A stretch of DNA of 64,000 bases from Actinomycetota bacterium (GCA_021325455.1 JAJPHD010000008.1:1-64000), one strand, 5' to 3'; counted from the first letter of the stretch, positions 15,011 through 27,266 are shown. Notes: generated by a model not told the origin, from the sequence alone. Numbers and translations: made by a program.

Positions 15011-16837
15011 CTACCGGCGCCCACCGGCCCCAGCGGGGTCGGTGGCCTGGGGGCCGGGCTCCCCGCCCGATGTCCCACCGGGGCCCGCCACCGCCAACGT
15101 GGCGGGAGGCAGGACCATGGCGCCGGGGGCCAGCCCCACCCCGTCCTCGGACCGGGCCACCAGGCTCCAGGCCCCAGCTTCGAGGGGCACCCAGGCCGTT
15201 GCCGGCCCCAGGTTGGCAGCCACCACCAGCCTCCCTCGCCTCATGCGCAGCCAGCCGGCCTCCTCGTCCATCCTCACCTCCACCCGGTCCAGCCGCCCGT
15301 CAGCCAGCTCCGGCCAGGCCCGGCGCAAGGCCACCAGCTTCCTGGTCCAAGCCAGCATGGCCTCCCCCGCCGGCGACGACGGGCCTCCCCGGGGGGACCA
15401 GTCCAGCTTGGAGGCCGAGAAGGTGGCGGGGTCCTGCGGGTCGGGGACCTGAGAAGGCTCCCACCCGAAGGCGGCGAACTCACGGCGGCGCCCTTCCCGC
15501 ACCGCCGAGGCGAGGGAAGGGTCCCGGTGGTCGGTGAAGTAGCGAAAGGGAGTCGTGGCCCCCCACTCCTCTCCCTGGAAGAGCATGGGGACGAAGGGGC
15601 TCGTCATGACCAGACCCATCCCCACCCGCAACCGGCCGGCGTCCATCAGGGTGGAGCTCCTCTCGCCCAGGGCCCGGTTGCCCACCTGGTCGTGGTCCTG
15701 CAGGTAGCCGAGGAAACGGGTCCCGGGCAGGCCCCCGATGGGCCGGCCGTGCACCCGTTGCCGGTAGGCCGAGTACCGCCCGTCGTACACGTAGGCGCCC
15801 TTCAGCGCCCGGGCCACGTCCGACAGGGTGCCGAAGTCCGCGTAGTAGCCGTCGCCCTCACCGGTGAGCACGGCGTGCAGGGCGTGGTGGAAGTCGTCGC
15901 TCCACTGGGCGTCGAGCCCGTAGCCCCCCGCCTCCCTCGAGCGGACCAGGCGGGGGTCGTTGAGGTCTGACTCGGCGATGACGAAGAGCCGCCTGCCCGA
16001 CGAGTCCGCCAGCTCCCCCACCGCCACGGCAAGCTCCTCCAGGATGTGGGTGGCGGAGCTGTCGAAGATGGCGTGCACGGCGTCCAGCCTGAGACCGTCG
16101 CAGTGGTAGTCCCGTAGCCACATGAGGGCGTTCCCCACGACGAAGTCCCGCACCCCGTAGCTGCCGGGGCCGTCGAAGTTGACGGCCTGGCCCCACGGGG
16201 TGCTGTAGCGGTCCGTGAAGTAGGGGCCGAACTCCGCCAGGTGGTTCCCGGCCGGGCCCAGGTGGTTGTAGACGACGTCCATGACCACGGCCAGGCCCCG
16301 GGCATGGCAGGCGTCCACCAGCTGCTTCAGCCCTTCCGGCCCTCCGTAGGCGTGGTGGGGCGCCCAAAGGTCCACGCCGTCGTAGCCCCAGCCCCGGTCC
16401 CCCGGGAACTCGGCCACCGGCATCAGCTCGATGGCGTCCACCCCCAGGGCCACCAGGTGGTCCAGGTGCCTGGCCACGCCGGCGAAGGTCCCCTCCTCGC
16501 TGAAGGTCCCCACGTGCAGCTCGTAGACCAGGGCCGAGGGCAGATGGATCCCCCGCCAGCCGGCGTCTTCCCAGCGGTAGGCCGAGTGGTCAACCACCGC
16601 CGAGGGTCCGTCGATGCCCTCCGGCTGCCATGGCGACCTGGGGTCCGGCCTGGGCTCGCCCCCGTCCAGGGCGAAGAGGTACCTGGTGCCCGCCTCCGCT
16701 TCGGCGTCCACCCTCCTCCACCACCCGCCCCCCCGGCCACCGGTAGCCTTCTCCGGCTCCATGGGAAGGCGCCTGCCGCCCTCCAGGACCACCTCCACCG
16801 ACCGGGCGGCCGGCGCCCACACCCGGAAGGTGTGCAT
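15011..16837 (-). CDS. treZ: Maltooligosyltrehalose trehalohydrolase
   Basis: 608 aa, a GH13 enzyme of usual size. It releases trehalose from maltooligosyltrehalose in the cytosol, the last step of the TreY-TreZ route. N-terminal beta domain: HTFRVWAPAARSVEVVLEGG. The TIM barrel carries VMDVVYNHLGPAGNHL, the nucleophile Asp in CDGLRLDAVHAIFD, the acid/base Glu in FVIAESDLNDP and the stabilising Asp in YLQDHDQVGNRA. A C-terminal all-beta domain ends the protein. ATG 16837 shares a base with the treY stop (TGATG), so translation is coupled. The fixed partners glgX and treY lie directly upstream. Confidence 0.95.
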   Translation of the reverse strand: MHTFRVWAPAARSVEVVLEGGRRLPMEPEKATGGRGGGWWRRVDAEAEAGTRYLFALDGGEPRPDPRSPWQPEGIDGPSAVVDHSAYRWEDAGWRGIHLPSALVYELHVGTFSEEGTFAGVARHLDHLVALGVDAIELMPVAEFPGDRGWGYDGVDLWAPHHAYGGPEGLKQLVDACHARGLAVVMDVVYNHLGPAGNHLAEFGPYFTDRYSTPWGQAVNFDGPGSYGVRDFVVGNALMWLRDYHCDGLRLDAVHAIFDSSATHILEELAVAVGELADSSGRRLFVIAESDLNDPRLVRSREAGGYGLDAQWSDDFHHALHAVLTGEGDGYYADFGTLSDVARALKGAYVYDGRYSAYRQRVHGRPIGGLPGTRFLGYLQDHDQVGNRALGERSSTLMDAGRLRVGMGLVMTSPFVPMLFQGEEWGATTPFRYFTDHRDPSLASAVREGRRREFAAFGWEPSQVPDPQDPATFSASKLDWSPRGGPSSPAGEAMLAWTRKLVALRRAWPELADGRLDRVEVRMDEEAGWLRMRRGRLVVAANLGPATAWVPLEAGAWSLVARSEDGVGLAPGAMVLPPATLAVAGPGGTSGGEPGPQATDPAGAGGRR

Positions 16838-19556
16838 CAGGCCTCCCGGGCCAGCAGGGCCACGGGGAACCTGCCCAGCAATCGGCCGGCGTCCACCTCG
16901 TCACCTCCGAGCTCGTCCCCGGTCAACACGTTCCGCCACCGTCCCCCGGGGAGGACCACCGTGGTGCCCCGCAAGGAGGCGGCCACCGCCGCCGGCGAGC
17001 CGCCCAGGCCGTGGACCAGGCGAGGGACCACGGTGATGGCTGCCTCCGCCCGTGCGAAGGCCACCAGGCTGGTGGAGGAGCCGGGACGCACGGGTAGGGG
17101 CCGGTAGGAGCCACCCAGGAACCATGGCGGGTGCAGCCGGCGGAGCTCCAGGGCCCGATGGGTCACGAGCAGCTTGGGCAGGCCCTCGCCGGCCCGCCCC
17201 CAGCACTCCTCCGGGCCCATGCGGTCGAGGCCCGAGAGGAGGCGCTGGCGCAGCCCGAAGTCCACCGGGCGGCGGTTGTCCGGGTCCACCAGCGACAGGT
17301 CCCACAGCTCGCAGCCCTGGTAGATGTCGGGCACGCCGGGGACGGTCAGCTTCACCAGGGCCTGAGAGAGGGAATTGATCCACCCCGCCTCGAGGAGGTG
17401 CTCGGTCACGAAGGCATCCACCTCGGCGCAGAACTCCCCGTCACCGAGCACGGCCCGCACGAAGCGCTCCAGGGCCTGGTCATAGGCGGGGTCGGGATCG
17501 GTCCAGGAGGTGTGGATCTTGGCCTCCCGGGTGGCCTTGGCCATGTACGCCACGGCCCGCTCGGCGCTGATGGGCCAGGCGCCGACCAGGGTCTGGTAGA
17601 GGAGGTACTCCGTCGCCCGGTCCACTGCGCCCCCCTCACGGTGGGCCCGGTTGCGGGAGGCCCAGTCCTCCCAGCACCGGCGCCAGCGGCCAGGCATCTC
17701 GGAGAGCACGGCCAGCCGGGCCCGGACGTCCTCGCTGCGCTTGGTGTCGTGGGTGGAGGTGGTGACCATGGAGGCCGGCCAGCGCTCGGCCCGGCGGGCC
17801 TGGGCAGCGTGGAAGGCATCCGGGGAGGTGGACCACCGGCCCGGGTCGGAGCCGACCTCGTTCAGCCCCGGGAAGCGGCAGTAGGCGTACAGGGCGGTGT
17901 CCTCCACGCCCTTGGCCATCACCGGGCCCGACACCTGCTGGAAGCGGAGGCGGAGCTCGGTCTCGTCTGTCCCCGTGAAGGGTTCCTCGGCCAGGAGGAC
18001 CCGACGCAGGGCCCCCAGCAGCTCCGGGTCGAGGTCGGGGCGACGGGCGGCAGCCTGCTCCACGGCGGATGCCACCACGGCCACGTCGGCGGGCTCGGCC
18101 GGTCCCGACTCCCCCACATAGGTGCGGTAGACGGGTAGGCAGGCCAGCACCTCCTCCAAGGCGCCGGCCAGCTCGGCTCGCGTGTAGTCCCGGTAGCGGC
18201 GCCGGGACCCGCACACGCTGACGAACAGGGCCGTGAGGCGGGCCAGGTCGGAGGCCAGGGCCGACCTCATCACCGCGTGCTTGGCCCGGTGGGCCACCTC
18301 GCCGAAGGGCTCGGGCCGGCCGGACACCTCGGTCCACAGGGCGGTGAACGGCTCCTCGCCGGCCGGGTCCATGAACAGCCCCGTGAGGCCGGTGGCGAAC
18401 TCGTAGCCGGTCGTCCCGGCCACGGGCCAGCGGCCCGGTAGCTCCTCTTCGGGCCCGAGGATCTTCTCCACCACGACCCAGCGCCCCCCCGAGGCCGCCT
18501 GGAGGCGCTCCAGGTAACCAAGGGGGTCACGCAGGCCGTCGATGTGGTCCACCCGCAGCCCGTCCACCACTCCCTCCCTCAGCCAGGACAGCACCAGGGA
18601 ATGTCCGTCCTCGAACACCGCCTCGTCCTCCACCCGCACCCCGACCAGGCTGTCGATGTCGAAGAAGCGCCGGTAGTCCAGCTCCTGGCCGGCGGTGCGC
18701 CAGTAGGCCAGGCGGTAGTTCTGGCGCTCCAGCAGGGCATCGAGGCAGTCGGGATCGGCGTTGAGCCGGGCCACCTCGGCGTCGACAGCGGCGGCCACCT
18801 CCGGGTGGCCCGAGCACAGGGCGGCCAGGCGGCCCCGCAGCACCTCCTTGTCCCGGTGGCGGGCCCGCACGCTGGCCCGGTCGGTGGCCCATGAGGGGGG
18901 GAGGTTGCCGAAGGCGGCGGCCAGGCTCTCCAGCTCCATGGCCGGGGTAACCCCCGCCGTGAGGGAGGTGGGGCCAGTGGCGCTGGCCGCCCGGCCCAGC
19001 AGGCTGTCGAGGGACCGGGGGGCCACGGGCATCACCCTGTCGCCGTAGCGGACGAGGAAGCTTCCCCCCGACCGCTCGATGCTGATCTCCCCTGCGTCCA
19101 GCACCTTGCCGTAGTGGTCGGCGAGGATGGGGAGGAGGACGGTGTTGCGCAGCTTGGCCTCGGGGGGGTCCCAGTCCACGTCGAAGTAGGAGGCGTAGAT
19201 GCTGGACGGGCCGTTCTCCAGGACATCCCACCACCAGGCGTTCTCCGGGCCGGTTATGGCCATGTGGTTGGGCACGATGTCGAGCACCTGGCCGAGGCCG
19301 GCGGTGGCCAGGGACTGGCACAGCTGGCGGTGCCCCTCCTCGCCTCCCAGCTCGGCATTGGGCCGGGTGGGGTCCACGACGTCGTACCCGTGGGTGGAGC
19401 CGGGAGCGGCCTGGAGGTAGGGAGAGGCGTACAGGTGGCTCACCCCGAGGCGGGCCAGGTAGGGAGCCACCTCGGCGGCCCGGTCGAACCCGAACCCGGG
19501 GCGAAGCTGCAGGCGGTAGGTGGAAAGAGGCGTCCCCGCCAGGGGGCCGGCCCGGC

Positions 19557-19560
<4 letters not shown>
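16837..19560 (-). CDS. treY: Maltooligosyltrehalose synthase
   Basis: 907 aa. A cytosolic GH13 transglycosylase that turns the reducing-end alpha-1,4 bond of maltodextrins into alpha,alpha-1,1. Motifs: TPLSTYRLQLRPGFGF at the N-terminus, VLDIVPNHMAI, the nucleophile Asp in VDGLRVDHIDGLRDP, Glu in WVVVEKILGP, and TTSTHDTKRSEDVRARL near residue 600. WTDPDPAYDQALERF and VPDIYQGCELWDLSLVDPDNRRPVD are family signatures. It is longer than the ~720-780 aa members I know. The extra length appears to lie in the central and C-terminal parts. GTG 19560 overlaps the glgX stop (GTGA). Confidence 0.95.
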
Positions 19561-21662
<2,102 letters not shown>

Positions 21663-21670
21663 GGCGGGCC

Positions 21671-21676
21671 ACGCTA
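21671..21676 (-). promoter_or_regulatory. -10 element of glgX, leaderless type
   Basis: TAGCGT on the minus strand ends 8 nt before ATG 21662, placing the transcript start at or next to the start codon. No Shine-Dalgarno sequence is present. Confidence 0.5.
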
Positions 21677-21731
21677 CCCGGGCTAGGGAAGCGGCCCGAA
21701 AGGGGCAGCGGGGAAGATCAGCCCTGAGGGC

Positions 21732-21923
21732 TCAGCACCCGCGCCGCAGCGCCTCGAGGGCGGCCCGGCGTCGGGCCTCCGGGGTCTCGACAGGGACGGG
21801 GACCGGCAATGGCTGCGGGGCCGGGCCGCCCAGGACCTCGGCCAGCCTGGCGAGCACCTCCCTCACCGAATCGACCAGCCGCCTCGCTCTGCCGCCCTCA
21901 GCCAAGTCTCTCGCCTCTCTCAC
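21732..21923 (-). CDS. Small hypothetical protein (63 aa)
   Basis: GTG 21923, with GGAAG 7 nt upstream, opens a 63-aa frame with strong GC3 bias. It has an amphipathic helix (RLVDSVREVLARLAEVLGG), a Pro-Val linker and a charged C-terminal helix (EARRRAALEALRRGC). No known family. It is cytosolic and might be a small oligomeric adaptor. It lies between the glycan-locus membrane protein and glgX on the same strand. A chance ORF is possible. Confidence 0.4.
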   Translation of the reverse strand: MREARDLAEGGRARRLVDSVREVLARLAEVLGGPAPQPLPVPVPVETPEARRRAALEALRRGC

Positions 21924-22018
21924 CCTCTGCTTCCAGCGACGCTCTCACGCATCCTAGGTGAACATCGTCACCGCCCACTGCATTCCCCGCCTCCGGGCCG
22001 GTGAAACGGTGACCCTCT

Positions 22019-23599
22019 TCACACCGGGTTCCGGCCCGGGCGGGCCGGCGAGGGGTCGACCCGCCCATCAGGGCGGGGCAACCGGGGACCGCCGTCGCCG
22101 GCGTCGAGCTCGTGCCGGGGCCCGGCCGGGCGGTGGGCCAGGGCCGGCGCCGGAGCCGGCTCGCCGCGCAGGCGGGCCGGCCGGCCGAGCACCAGGGCCC
22201 GCAGGGCAACCACCCCCCCCGGGGGGAGGAGGACCAGCCAGGGCAGCTCGTAGCGCCAGGTGAAGACCGTGGTGGCGGTGGCAAAGGCCAGGAGCACGAT
22301 GCAAACGAAGGGGAAGAGCAGGCAGTCGGCCCGCAGCTCGCTGCGCCGGGCCCGGCCGATACCCAGCGCGGCCAGCAGCCCGGCCAGCATCAGAGCTCCG
22401 AGCAGGGTCCCGGGCACGTAGGCGCCGGCCTGGTAGGCACGCAGGAAGCGGGCCAAGGGCCGGTCCACCACCGGAGGCCCGCCGCCGAAGGACCGCATGA
22501 CGGAGCGCACCTGCTGGTGGGATACGCCGAACACCGGGTAGTAGCTGGTCTTGAACTGCCAGGGCTGGTCTACGGGCGCCACGACATGGGTAGGCCGCAG
22601 CCCCAGGACGAAGCCCCCCACCACCACCCGGGCATAGGCGAGCGGCTGGTGCAGGATGATGCGCTCGGCGAAGTTCTGGAGGACGGCCTGGCCGTCCAGC
22701 CCCGGGGGTGGCCTGTAGCTCCGGCCCGGTGAGTGTGGCGAAGCCTGGTAGTAGAGAGCGCTGGGCCGGGTCGACGGTGGCGTGTCCTGGCACAGGGGCC
22801 GCTCGTAGGAGGGAAGCTGGAGCCCGTGGCAGTCGGCGAAGGGAGCCACCCGGGCATAGAGGACCAAGCCCGACAGGCCGGTGATCCCGAACTTCCCGTT
22901 GGTGGAGTCGTACCAGCCTGCGTAGGCGAGGAGGGGGAGCGCAAAGGCCACCAGGAGGGCCACGATCCTTACCACGCCCACCCGGCGGATGAGCAGGAAG
23001 ACCAGCACGGGGACGACAACCATCAAGGCGTCGTACCTGGTGAGGACGGCCGCCACCAGCACCAGGCCGGCCAGGATGGCCACCCATGTCCGGGGCCGGC
23101 ACCTCCAGACGAGCAGGGTCAGGGTCACCAGCAGGAGGAGCTCGAACACCGTGTCGGACATCACGTACTGCTCGATGTTGAGCTGGTAGGCGCTGAACAG
23201 CACGGGCAGGGTGGCCAGGGCCGCCGCCCAGCGCCGGCAGCCCAGGCGCAGCACCACGGCGTAGATGATGACGGCCATGGCGAGTCCCATGGCGTGCTGG
23301 ACGGCGGGCACGACCATCAGGTCGTGGGCGGCGAGGAGGGGGCGCAGCAGGATCGAGTACCCGAGGGGATGCCATCCCCCGGGGGTCAGCCGCATGGCCC
23401 CACCCAGGTAGTCGAGGGAGTCCGGGTAGAGGAGAGCGGGCTGGTAGGCAACCATGGTCACGGCCCTGAGAGCGGCTCCCAGGACCAGGAGGCCCGCCAG
23501 CACCCAGTGCCGGAGGACGGGGGCGAGCCATCGACCGGCGGCGCCGGGCGCCCGGCCCGGTCGGGCTGGTAGAGGAGGGGCGGCTCGGACCTCGGCCAT
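22019..23599 (-). CDS. Polytopic membrane protein, glycosyltransferase-like (paralog family A, copy 1)
   Basis: About 526 aa with roughly 10-11 membrane helices. The start is ATG 23599, supported by a TACGCT -10 element 9 nt upstream; the track starts at GTG 23641. The first helix is followed by an acidic loop (YQPALLYPDSLDYLGG), the pattern of GT-C enzymes that use polyprenyl-phosphate sugars. HPLGYSILLR, VLFSAYQLNIEQYVMSD and an extracytoplasmic FADCHGLQLPSYERPLC segment with two Cys are shared with the proteins at 32496-34133 and 36241-37758. It likely transfers a sugar on the outer face of the membrane. Donor and acceptor are unknown. Confidence 0.65.
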   Translation of the reverse strand: MAEVRAAPPLPARPGRAPGAAGRWLAPVLRHWVLAGLLVLGAALRAVTMVAYQPALLYPDSLDYLGGAMRLTPGGWHPLGYSILLRPLLAAHDLMVVPAVQHAMGLAMAVIIYAVVLRLGCRRWAAALATLPVLFSAYQLNIEQYVMSDTVFELLLLVTLTLLVWRCRPRTWVAILAGLVLVAAVLTRYDALMVVVPVLVFLLIRRVGVVRIVALLVAFALPLLAYAGWYDSTNGKFGITGLSGLVLYARVAPFADCHGLQLPSYERPLCQDTPPSTRPSALYYQASPHSPGRSYRPPPGLDGQAVLQNFAERIILHQPLAYARVVVGGFVLGLRPTHVVAPVDQPWQFKTSYYPVFGVSHQQVRSVMRSFGGGPPVVDRPLARFLRAYQAGAYVPGTLLGALMLAGLLAALGIGRARRSELRADCLLFPFVCIVLLAFATATTVFTWRYELPWLVLLPPGGVVALRALVLGRPARLRGEPAPAPALAHRPAGPRHELDAGDGGPRLPRPDGRVDPSPARPGRNPV

Positions 23600-23608
23600 C
23601 TGCGGCGG

Positions 23609-23614
23609 AGCGTA
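23609..23614 (-). promoter_or_regulatory. -10 element, leaderless type (family A copy 1)
   Basis: TACGCT on minus ends 9 nt before ATG 23599. It supports this start over the upstream GTG 23641. Confidence 0.4.
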
Positions 23615-23641
23615 CTCGCCGATAGGGCCGCCCACTGGCAC

Positions 23642-23647
23642 TATCGT
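23642..23647 (+). promoter_or_regulatory. -10 element, leaderless type (methyltransferase 23656)
   Basis: TATCGT ends 8 nt before GTG 23656, and no Shine-Dalgarno sequence is visible. The divergent gene's -10 element lies only about 30 bp away, so the two promoters are back to back. Confidence 0.45.
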
Positions 23648-23655
23648 CGCACGCC

Positions 23656-24822
23656 GTGCGCAGGCTGGAGGGCAGCGCCGCCGCCCTGGACCAGGTCCGG
23701 TGGTCCTGGGACACCTTCGGCAGGACCGACCCCCTCTGGGCGGTGCTCACCGCTCCGGGGACCCAGGGAGGCAGGTGGGACCCCGAGGAGTTCTTCCGGA
23801 CCGGGGAGGGCGATGTGGGCCGCCTGCTGGCCGAGGCCGAGGAGCACGGCCTCGCCACCTCGGGGCGGGCCGCCCTGGACTTCGGATGCGGCGTGGGGCG
23901 CCTGACCCAGCCGCTGGCAGCTCGCTTCCGCCAGGTCGTAGGTGTGGACGTGGCCCCGTCCATGCTCGATCTGGCCCGGGCCCGCAACCGCTACGGTGAG
24001 CGCTGCCGGTACGTCCTCAACCAGGATCCCCACCTGGGCCTCTTTCCTGACTCCACCTTCGACCTCGTTCTCAGCCTCTTCGTGCTCCAGCACATGCCCC
24101 CCCACCTGAGCGGCGCCTACCTGGGCGAGCTGGTGCGGGTCCTCGCACCGGGCGGGACGCTGATATTCCAGTTGCCGGTCGCCCCCCTGCCCGCCCAGGA
24201 CCCTGGCCGAGAGGTGGCCGAACCTCTCCCCCCCCAGGCCTACCGGGCCGAGCTGGCAGTGCGCCTGCCGCCCGTCTCCTACCTGCCGCCGGGAGCCCTG
24301 GTGGACCTGGGAGTCCGGCTGCGCAACGCCAGCCCCGTCGCCTGGAGCCGCTTCCCCGGCGACCGAGCCCTCCAGGTCGGCAACCACTGGTGCCGGGCCT
24401 CGGGGGAGCGGCTGCTGCTCGACGACGGCCGGGCCCCCGTCCCCCGGGCCCTGGCTCCCGGCGAGCGGGTCGAGCTCAGCCTGAGGGTGAGGACGCCGTC
24501 GGCGGTCGGCAGGTACCGGCTGGAGGTGGACCTGGTGCTGGAGGGAGTGGCCTGGTTCGCCGACCGGGGTTCGCCACCTGCCTCTCTCTCGGTGCAGGTG
24601 GGCTCCGGCCCTGCCAGGGCCCTCTCCCTCCTCAGGGGGGGACGGGGCTCGGATGCCCTCTTCCAGGGGCCGCCCCCCCGGCCCATCATGGAGATGCACC
24701 CGGTGGCCGACGAGGAGGTCTCCAGGCTCGTGGAGGCGGCCGGCGGCGCCGTGGTCCACAGGCAGCCCGGGACCATCCCCGGCTTCGAGGACCGCACGTA
24801 CTTCGTAACCAGGGCCCGGTAG
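23656..24822 (+). CDS. Class I SAM methyltransferase with an inserted beta-sandwich domain
   Basis: 388 aa from GTG 23656. Residues 1-175 are a class I methyltransferase: AALDFGCGVGRLTQPLAARF (SAM motif I), VVGVDVAPSMLDLAR, FDLVLSLFVLQHMPPHL and VRVLAPGGTLIFQLPV. Residues ~195-320 look like an immunoglobulin-like beta-sandwich (VDLGVRLRNASPVAWSRF, LALGERVELSLRVRTP-like strands). The last ~45 residues (PIMEMHPVADEEVSRLVEAAG, then YFVTRAR) read like the usual methyltransferase C-terminus. The sandwich therefore sits inside the fold and may bind a glycan acceptor. It precedes the large glycosyltransferase by 4 nt, so it probably methylates the surface glycan. Confidence 0.8.
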   Translation: MRRLEGSAAALDQVRWSWDTFGRTDPLWAVLTAPGTQGGRWDPEEFFRTGEGDVGRLLAEAEEHGLATSGRAALDFGCGVGRLTQPLAARFRQVVGVDVAPSMLDLARARNRYGERCRYVLNQDPHLGLFPDSTFDLVLSLFVLQHMPPHLSGAYLGELVRVLAPGGTLIFQLPVAPLPAQDPGREVAEPLPPQAYRAELAVRLPPVSYLPPGALVDLGVRLRNASPVAWSRFPGDRALQVGNHWCRASGERLLLDDGRAPVPRALAPGERVELSLRVRTPSAVGRYRLEVDLVLEGVAWFADRGSPPASLSVQVGSGPARALSLLRGGRGSDALFQGPPPRPIMEMHPVADEEVSRLVEAAGGAVVHRQPGTIPGFEDRTYFVTRAR

Positions 24823-24826
24823 GACT

Positions 24827-27256
24827 ATGAAGGTCTGCTCCATCGTGGCCCGCAACTACCTGGCCCATGCCCGGGTCCTCGCCCAGAGCCTGGCCGAGCA
24901 CCACCCTGGCACCACCCTCAGCCTCCTTCTCATCGATGGAAGCGACACCGACCGCCCCCCCCAGGGGAGCGAGGCCTTCGAGGTGCTGCTGCCCACCGAC
25001 ATCGGCCTCGACCGCAGGACCTTCCACCAGATGGCCGCCGTCTACGACGTGACGGAGCTGTCCACGGCCCTCAAGCCCACCCTCCTCCGCCACCTGATCG
25101 CCTGCGACGAGGTGGCCGTCTACCTGGACCCCGACATCGAGGTCCATGCCCCCTTTCTCGGCCAGACCGCCGAGCTGGCCCTTGGCCATGGGATAGTCCT
25201 CACCCCCCATGTGCTCAGCCCCATGCCCCGGGACGGCAAGTGGATCACCGAGCAGGCCCTCCTCTACTCCGGCATGTACAACCTCGGCTTCATCGCCGTG
25301 GGGCGCAGCGCCGGGGACTTCTGCTCGTGGTGGGAGGAGAGGACCCGGCTGGACGCCATCTCGCACCCCGAGCAGGGCCTCTTCACGGACCAGCGCTGGA
25401 TCGACTTCGTCCCGTCGCTCTTCCCCCACACCATCCAGAGGGACCCGGGCTGGAACGTCGCTTATTGGAACGCCCACGAGCGCCCTCTCTCGGAGGGGGC
25501 CGACGGCACCGTGCTGGCGGCCGGGGAGCCTTTGCGCTTCCTCCACCTGAGCGGCTTCGACCACCGCCGCCCCTACCTCCTGTCGCGCCACCAGCGCCAC
25601 CGGCCCCGGACGCTCCTGAGCGAGAACCCGGTGCTCTCGCGCCTGGTCGCCCGCTACCGGGACAAGCTGCTCGCCGCCGGTGTCAGGGAGGCCGAGCGCA
25701 TCCCCTACCGCTTCGGCCGGCTCGGCAACGGGCCATTCCCCATCGAGGTGCGTCGCCATCTCCGGCAGCTGATCCTGGACCCGCCCCCGGGAACGGAGCT
25801 GCCCCCCGACCCCTTCGACGCCGCCGGTGAGGGCCCTTTCCTCAGCTGGCTCAACGCCCCCGTCGCCTGGCCGGGAGGCCGACCCCTGCCCCGCCTGGTC
25901 CGCATCGTGTGGGAGAGCCGCCCTGACCTGCAGGTCGTGTACTGGGGGCCCGACGGCCCCACGGGTGCCGCCCTGCTGGAGTGGGCGGCGCATGACGAGC
26001 TGTTCCGGGAGAGGTTCGGGCACCTTCTCCGGCCCTCGCCCTCCCGGAGCGGGAGGGGTGACCACCGCAGGGCCCGCCCGGGGCCCGTGGGCCCCGGTGT
26101 CAACGTCGTCGGCTACCTCGCCGCCGAGATGGGGGTGGGCGAGAGCGGACGGGCCATCGCCCGGGCTGCCGAACGGGCCGGTCTGCCCTACAGCACCTAC
26201 AACTATCGCTCCACCTTCTCCCGCCAGGCTCACGAGTACAAGGGAGTCGGGCCTCCCACCTGCCCCTATGACGTGAACCTGTTCGTGGTCAACGCCGACG
26301 CCACCCCGCTCTTCATGGCGCAGCAGGGCCATGAGCTGTCCGAGGGGAGGTACCGGATCGGCTTCTGGGCCTGGGAGGTGAGCCTGTTCCCCCCCCACAT
26401 GCATGCCGGGTTCGACTACGTGGACGAGGTTTGGGTCCCCTCCCCCTACTCGCAGTCAGCCATCCAGCCTCACACTACCAAGCCGGTAAGGGTCTTCCCG
26501 AACCCCGTCATCCCCCACCCTCCTACCTTCCTCTCCCGCTCCGACGTGGGGCTTCCCGGGGGCTTCATGTTCCTTTTCATGTTCGACTACCTGAGCGTGA
26601 CCTCCCGCAAGAACCCCACGGCCGTCGTGGAGGCGTACAAGGCCGCCTTCCGCCCCGACGACGGCGCCTTCCTGGTGGTCAAGTCCATCAACGGCGACCG
26701 GGACCTGGCCAGCCTGGAGGAGCTCCGCTTCCTGGCGGGGGGCCGCCCGGACATCATGATCAGGGACGGGTACCTCCCCCGCCGCCACGTGGCGGCGCTG
26801 ACCCAACTGGCGGACTGCTACGTGTCGCTCCACCGCTCGGAGGGCTCCGGCCTCACCATGGCCGAGGCCATGGCCCAGGGCAAGCCCGTGGTCGCCACCG
26901 GTTACTCGGGGAACCTCACCTTCATGGACGAGAAGAACAGCCTGCTCGTGCCCTACAAGCTGGTCCGAGTGGGCTACCAGAACGACCCCTACCCCCCCCA
27001 GGCCCTGTGGGCCGAGCCGGACATCGAGGTGGCGGCCCGCCACATGCGCCGGGTGTTCCAAGAGCCGGAGTGGGCTCGCCAGCTGGGCGAGCGGGGCCGC
27101 ATCAGCGTGGAGGCGAAGGTGGGGCTGGACGCCAGCGCCATCCTCATGCGGCGGCTGATAGAGCCACTGTGGGTCCGGGACCGGATCTCCGGCCGTCCCG
27201 TCCCGCCGCGCCGAATGCCGCTCCTGAACCGGGGAGCGGCCCTGCAACCGGGCTAG
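24827..27256 (+). CDS. Two-domain glycosyltransferase (GT8-like + GT4)
   Basis: 809 aa from ATG 24827. The N-terminal ~300 residues resemble GT8-type nucleotide-sugar transferases: KVCSIVARNYLAHARVLAQS, ALKPTLLRHLI, AVYLDPDIEV (DxD motif) and MYNLGFIAVGR. The C-terminal half (from ~425) is GT-B/GT4: VNVVGYLAAEMGVGESGRA, FWAWEVSLFPP, then CYVSLHRSEGSGLTMAEAMA, the E-x7-E signature. MAQGKPVVATGYSGN follows. One polypeptide thus carries two transferase sites for successive sugars. It is cytosolic with no membrane helix. It is transcribed with the methyltransferase upstream. The stop codon TAG forms part of the next gene's -10 element. Confidence 0.85.
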   Translation: MKVCSIVARNYLAHARVLAQSLAEHHPGTTLSLLLIDGSDTDRPPQGSEAFEVLLPTDIGLDRRTFHQMAAVYDVTELSTALKPTLLRHLIACDEVAVYLDPDIEVHAPFLGQTAELALGHGIVLTPHVLSPMPRDGKWITEQALLYSGMYNLGFIAVGRSAGDFCSWWEERTRLDAISHPEQGLFTDQRWIDFVPSLFPHTIQRDPGWNVAYWNAHERPLSEGADGTVLAAGEPLRFLHLSGFDHRRPYLLSRHQRHRPRTLLSENPVLSRLVARYRDKLLAAGVREAERIPYRFGRLGNGPFPIEVRRHLRQLILDPPPGTELPPDPFDAAGEGPFLSWLNAPVAWPGGRPLPRLVRIVWESRPDLQVVYWGPDGPTGAALLEWAAHDELFRERFGHLLRPSPSRSGRGDHRRARPGPVGPGVNVVGYLAAEMGVGESGRAIARAAERAGLPYSTYNYRSTFSRQAHEYKGVGPPTCPYDVNLFVVNADATPLFMAQQGHELSEGRYRIGFWAWEVSLFPPHMHAGFDYVDEVWVPSPYSQSAIQPHTTKPVRVFPNPVIPHPPTFLSRSDVGLPGGFMFLFMFDYLSVTSRKNPTAVVEAYKAAFRPDDGAFLVVKSINGDRDLASLEELRFLAGGRPDIMIRDGYLPRRHVAALTQLADCYVSLHRSEGSGLTMAEAMAQGKPVVATGYSGNLTFMDEKNSLLVPYKLVRVGYQNDPYPPQALWAEPDIEVAARHMRRVFQEPEWARQLGERGRISVEAKVGLDASAILMRRLIEPLWVRDRISGRPVPPRRMPLLNRGAALQPG

Positions 27257-27259
27257 CCT
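27254..27259 (+). promoter_or_regulatory. -10 element, leaderless type (gene 27267)
   Basis: TAGCCT ends 7 nt before ATG 27267. Its first three bases are the stop codon of the upstream glycosyltransferase. Confidence 0.5.
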
Positions 27260-27266
27260 GACGGCG

